Below are positions 33,194 to 33,297 of a stretch of DNA of 33,297 bases, piece after piece; position 1 is the stretch's first letter, and each line of letters starts with the position of its first letter. The stretch spans positions 1 to 33,297 of the forward strand of contig DYOA01000029.1 of the NCBI GenBank assembly GCA_020720785.1. Reading direction: 5' to 3'. The notes below the pieces were generated by a model. The model had not been told where the DNA came from and ran no database searches. It saw only the letters and a list, made by a program, of their open reading frames with translations. A program made the translations under genes and the position numbers. Source of the DNA: Leptospira biflexa. Lineage in GTDB: Bacteria; Spirochaetota; Leptospiria; Turneriellales; DYLW01.

Positions 33194-33297
33194 CTTTCCT
33201 CTGGAAAGAAAAAAGCTGGATAATGAGGATATCAATCTTCTGGTAACCATTGCCGATCTGTTTGGTTCCTATTATGCAAACCTTCAAAGCAGGGAAC
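33177..33297 (+). pseudogene. Out-of-frame continuation of the PocR gene, GAF-like end, truncated by window edge
   Basis: Reading from 33177 gives GFIGYDFPLERKKLDNED then INLLVTIADLFGSYY and onward without a stop to the last base. This resembles the end of a GAF domain, with the pattern GFDF...W..edi.LL..ia. One extra G in the GGG run at 33176-33178 would place it out of frame with the PocR part. This may be a true frameshift, a sequencing error, or a joined deletion, since a full GAF domain is not present. Confidence 0.6.

Overview
The window is a gene-dense chromosomal segment (about 33 protein-coding genes, moderate GC) from a Gram-negative-type (diderm) bacterium. I infer a spirochaete, most likely a Leptospirales-like or uncultured Spirochaetota lineage. 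Supporting signs are relaxed lipoboxes (LYQC, VLLSC), PEGA, DUF4398-like and LysM envelope proteins, a metallo-beta-lactamase protein fused to two cyclic-nucleotide domains, and heptose/LPS precursor genes. No rRNA or tRNA gene was recognised, so the assignment rests on protein style only. No CRISPR array, phage, integrase or intact insertion sequence was seen.

Layout. (1) 1-3319: an M23 endopeptidase bracketed by copies of a GGTGAC(A/T)GTCACC palindrome, a STAS protein and a ModE-like regulator on the minus strand, then a PEGA-domain membrane protein that carries a further palindrome copy inside its coding sequence. (2) 3380-5880: two unrecognised secreted proteins, a structured intergenic stretch and a conserved-looking cytoplasmic protein. 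(3) 5889-8018: groES-groEL with a near-consensus sigma70 promoter, a CIRCE operator and an intrinsic terminator. (4) 8062-11830: a SPOR protein, a short N-acetylglutamate-synthase-like acetyltransferase overlapping a variant hisI, and the MBL/cNMP fusion. (5) 11961-16798: STAS protein, DUF4398-like/LysM lipoprotein, rho preceded by a perfect hairpin, a small lipoprotein and a GerMN protein.

(6) 16799-20885 (minus): two overlapping genes for large envelope proteins, one TPR with a CsgG/FlgT-like C-terminus and one TPR-NHL-VWA with a degenerate MIDAS. (7) 21057-25209: a tight four-gene operon (acyl-CoA synthetase, MBL hydrolase, a 68-residue zinc-ribbon protein, a GmhB-HldE fusion). (8) 25213-27946: a perfect-consensus promoter driving a membrane operon (duplicated DUF4389, DUF4870/Tic20-like, M48 protease, TauE/SafE exporter). 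(9) 27962-29074 (minus): PadR regulator, a 16-codon hydrophobic micro-ORF and a Cys-rich protein linked by ATGA overlaps, then a DUF805 protein with its own terminator. (10) 29150-32519 (minus): an AMACR-like CoA transferase translationally coupled to a UDP-sugar pyrophosphorylase of plant/protist type, and a small cupin. (11) 32621-end: a PocR-domain sensor gene interrupted by an apparent +1 frameshift at the window edge.

Most genes serve the envelope (peptidoglycan hydrolysis and binding, lipoproteins, heptose and UDP-sugar supply, membrane proteostasis), stress control (CIRCE-groESL, rho) and signalling (two STAS proteins, cyclic-nucleotide domains, PocR). The least explained parts are the palindrome family, the micro-ORF between the Cys-rich and PadR genes, the NHL-VWA/TPR pair and the MBL-cNMP fusion.
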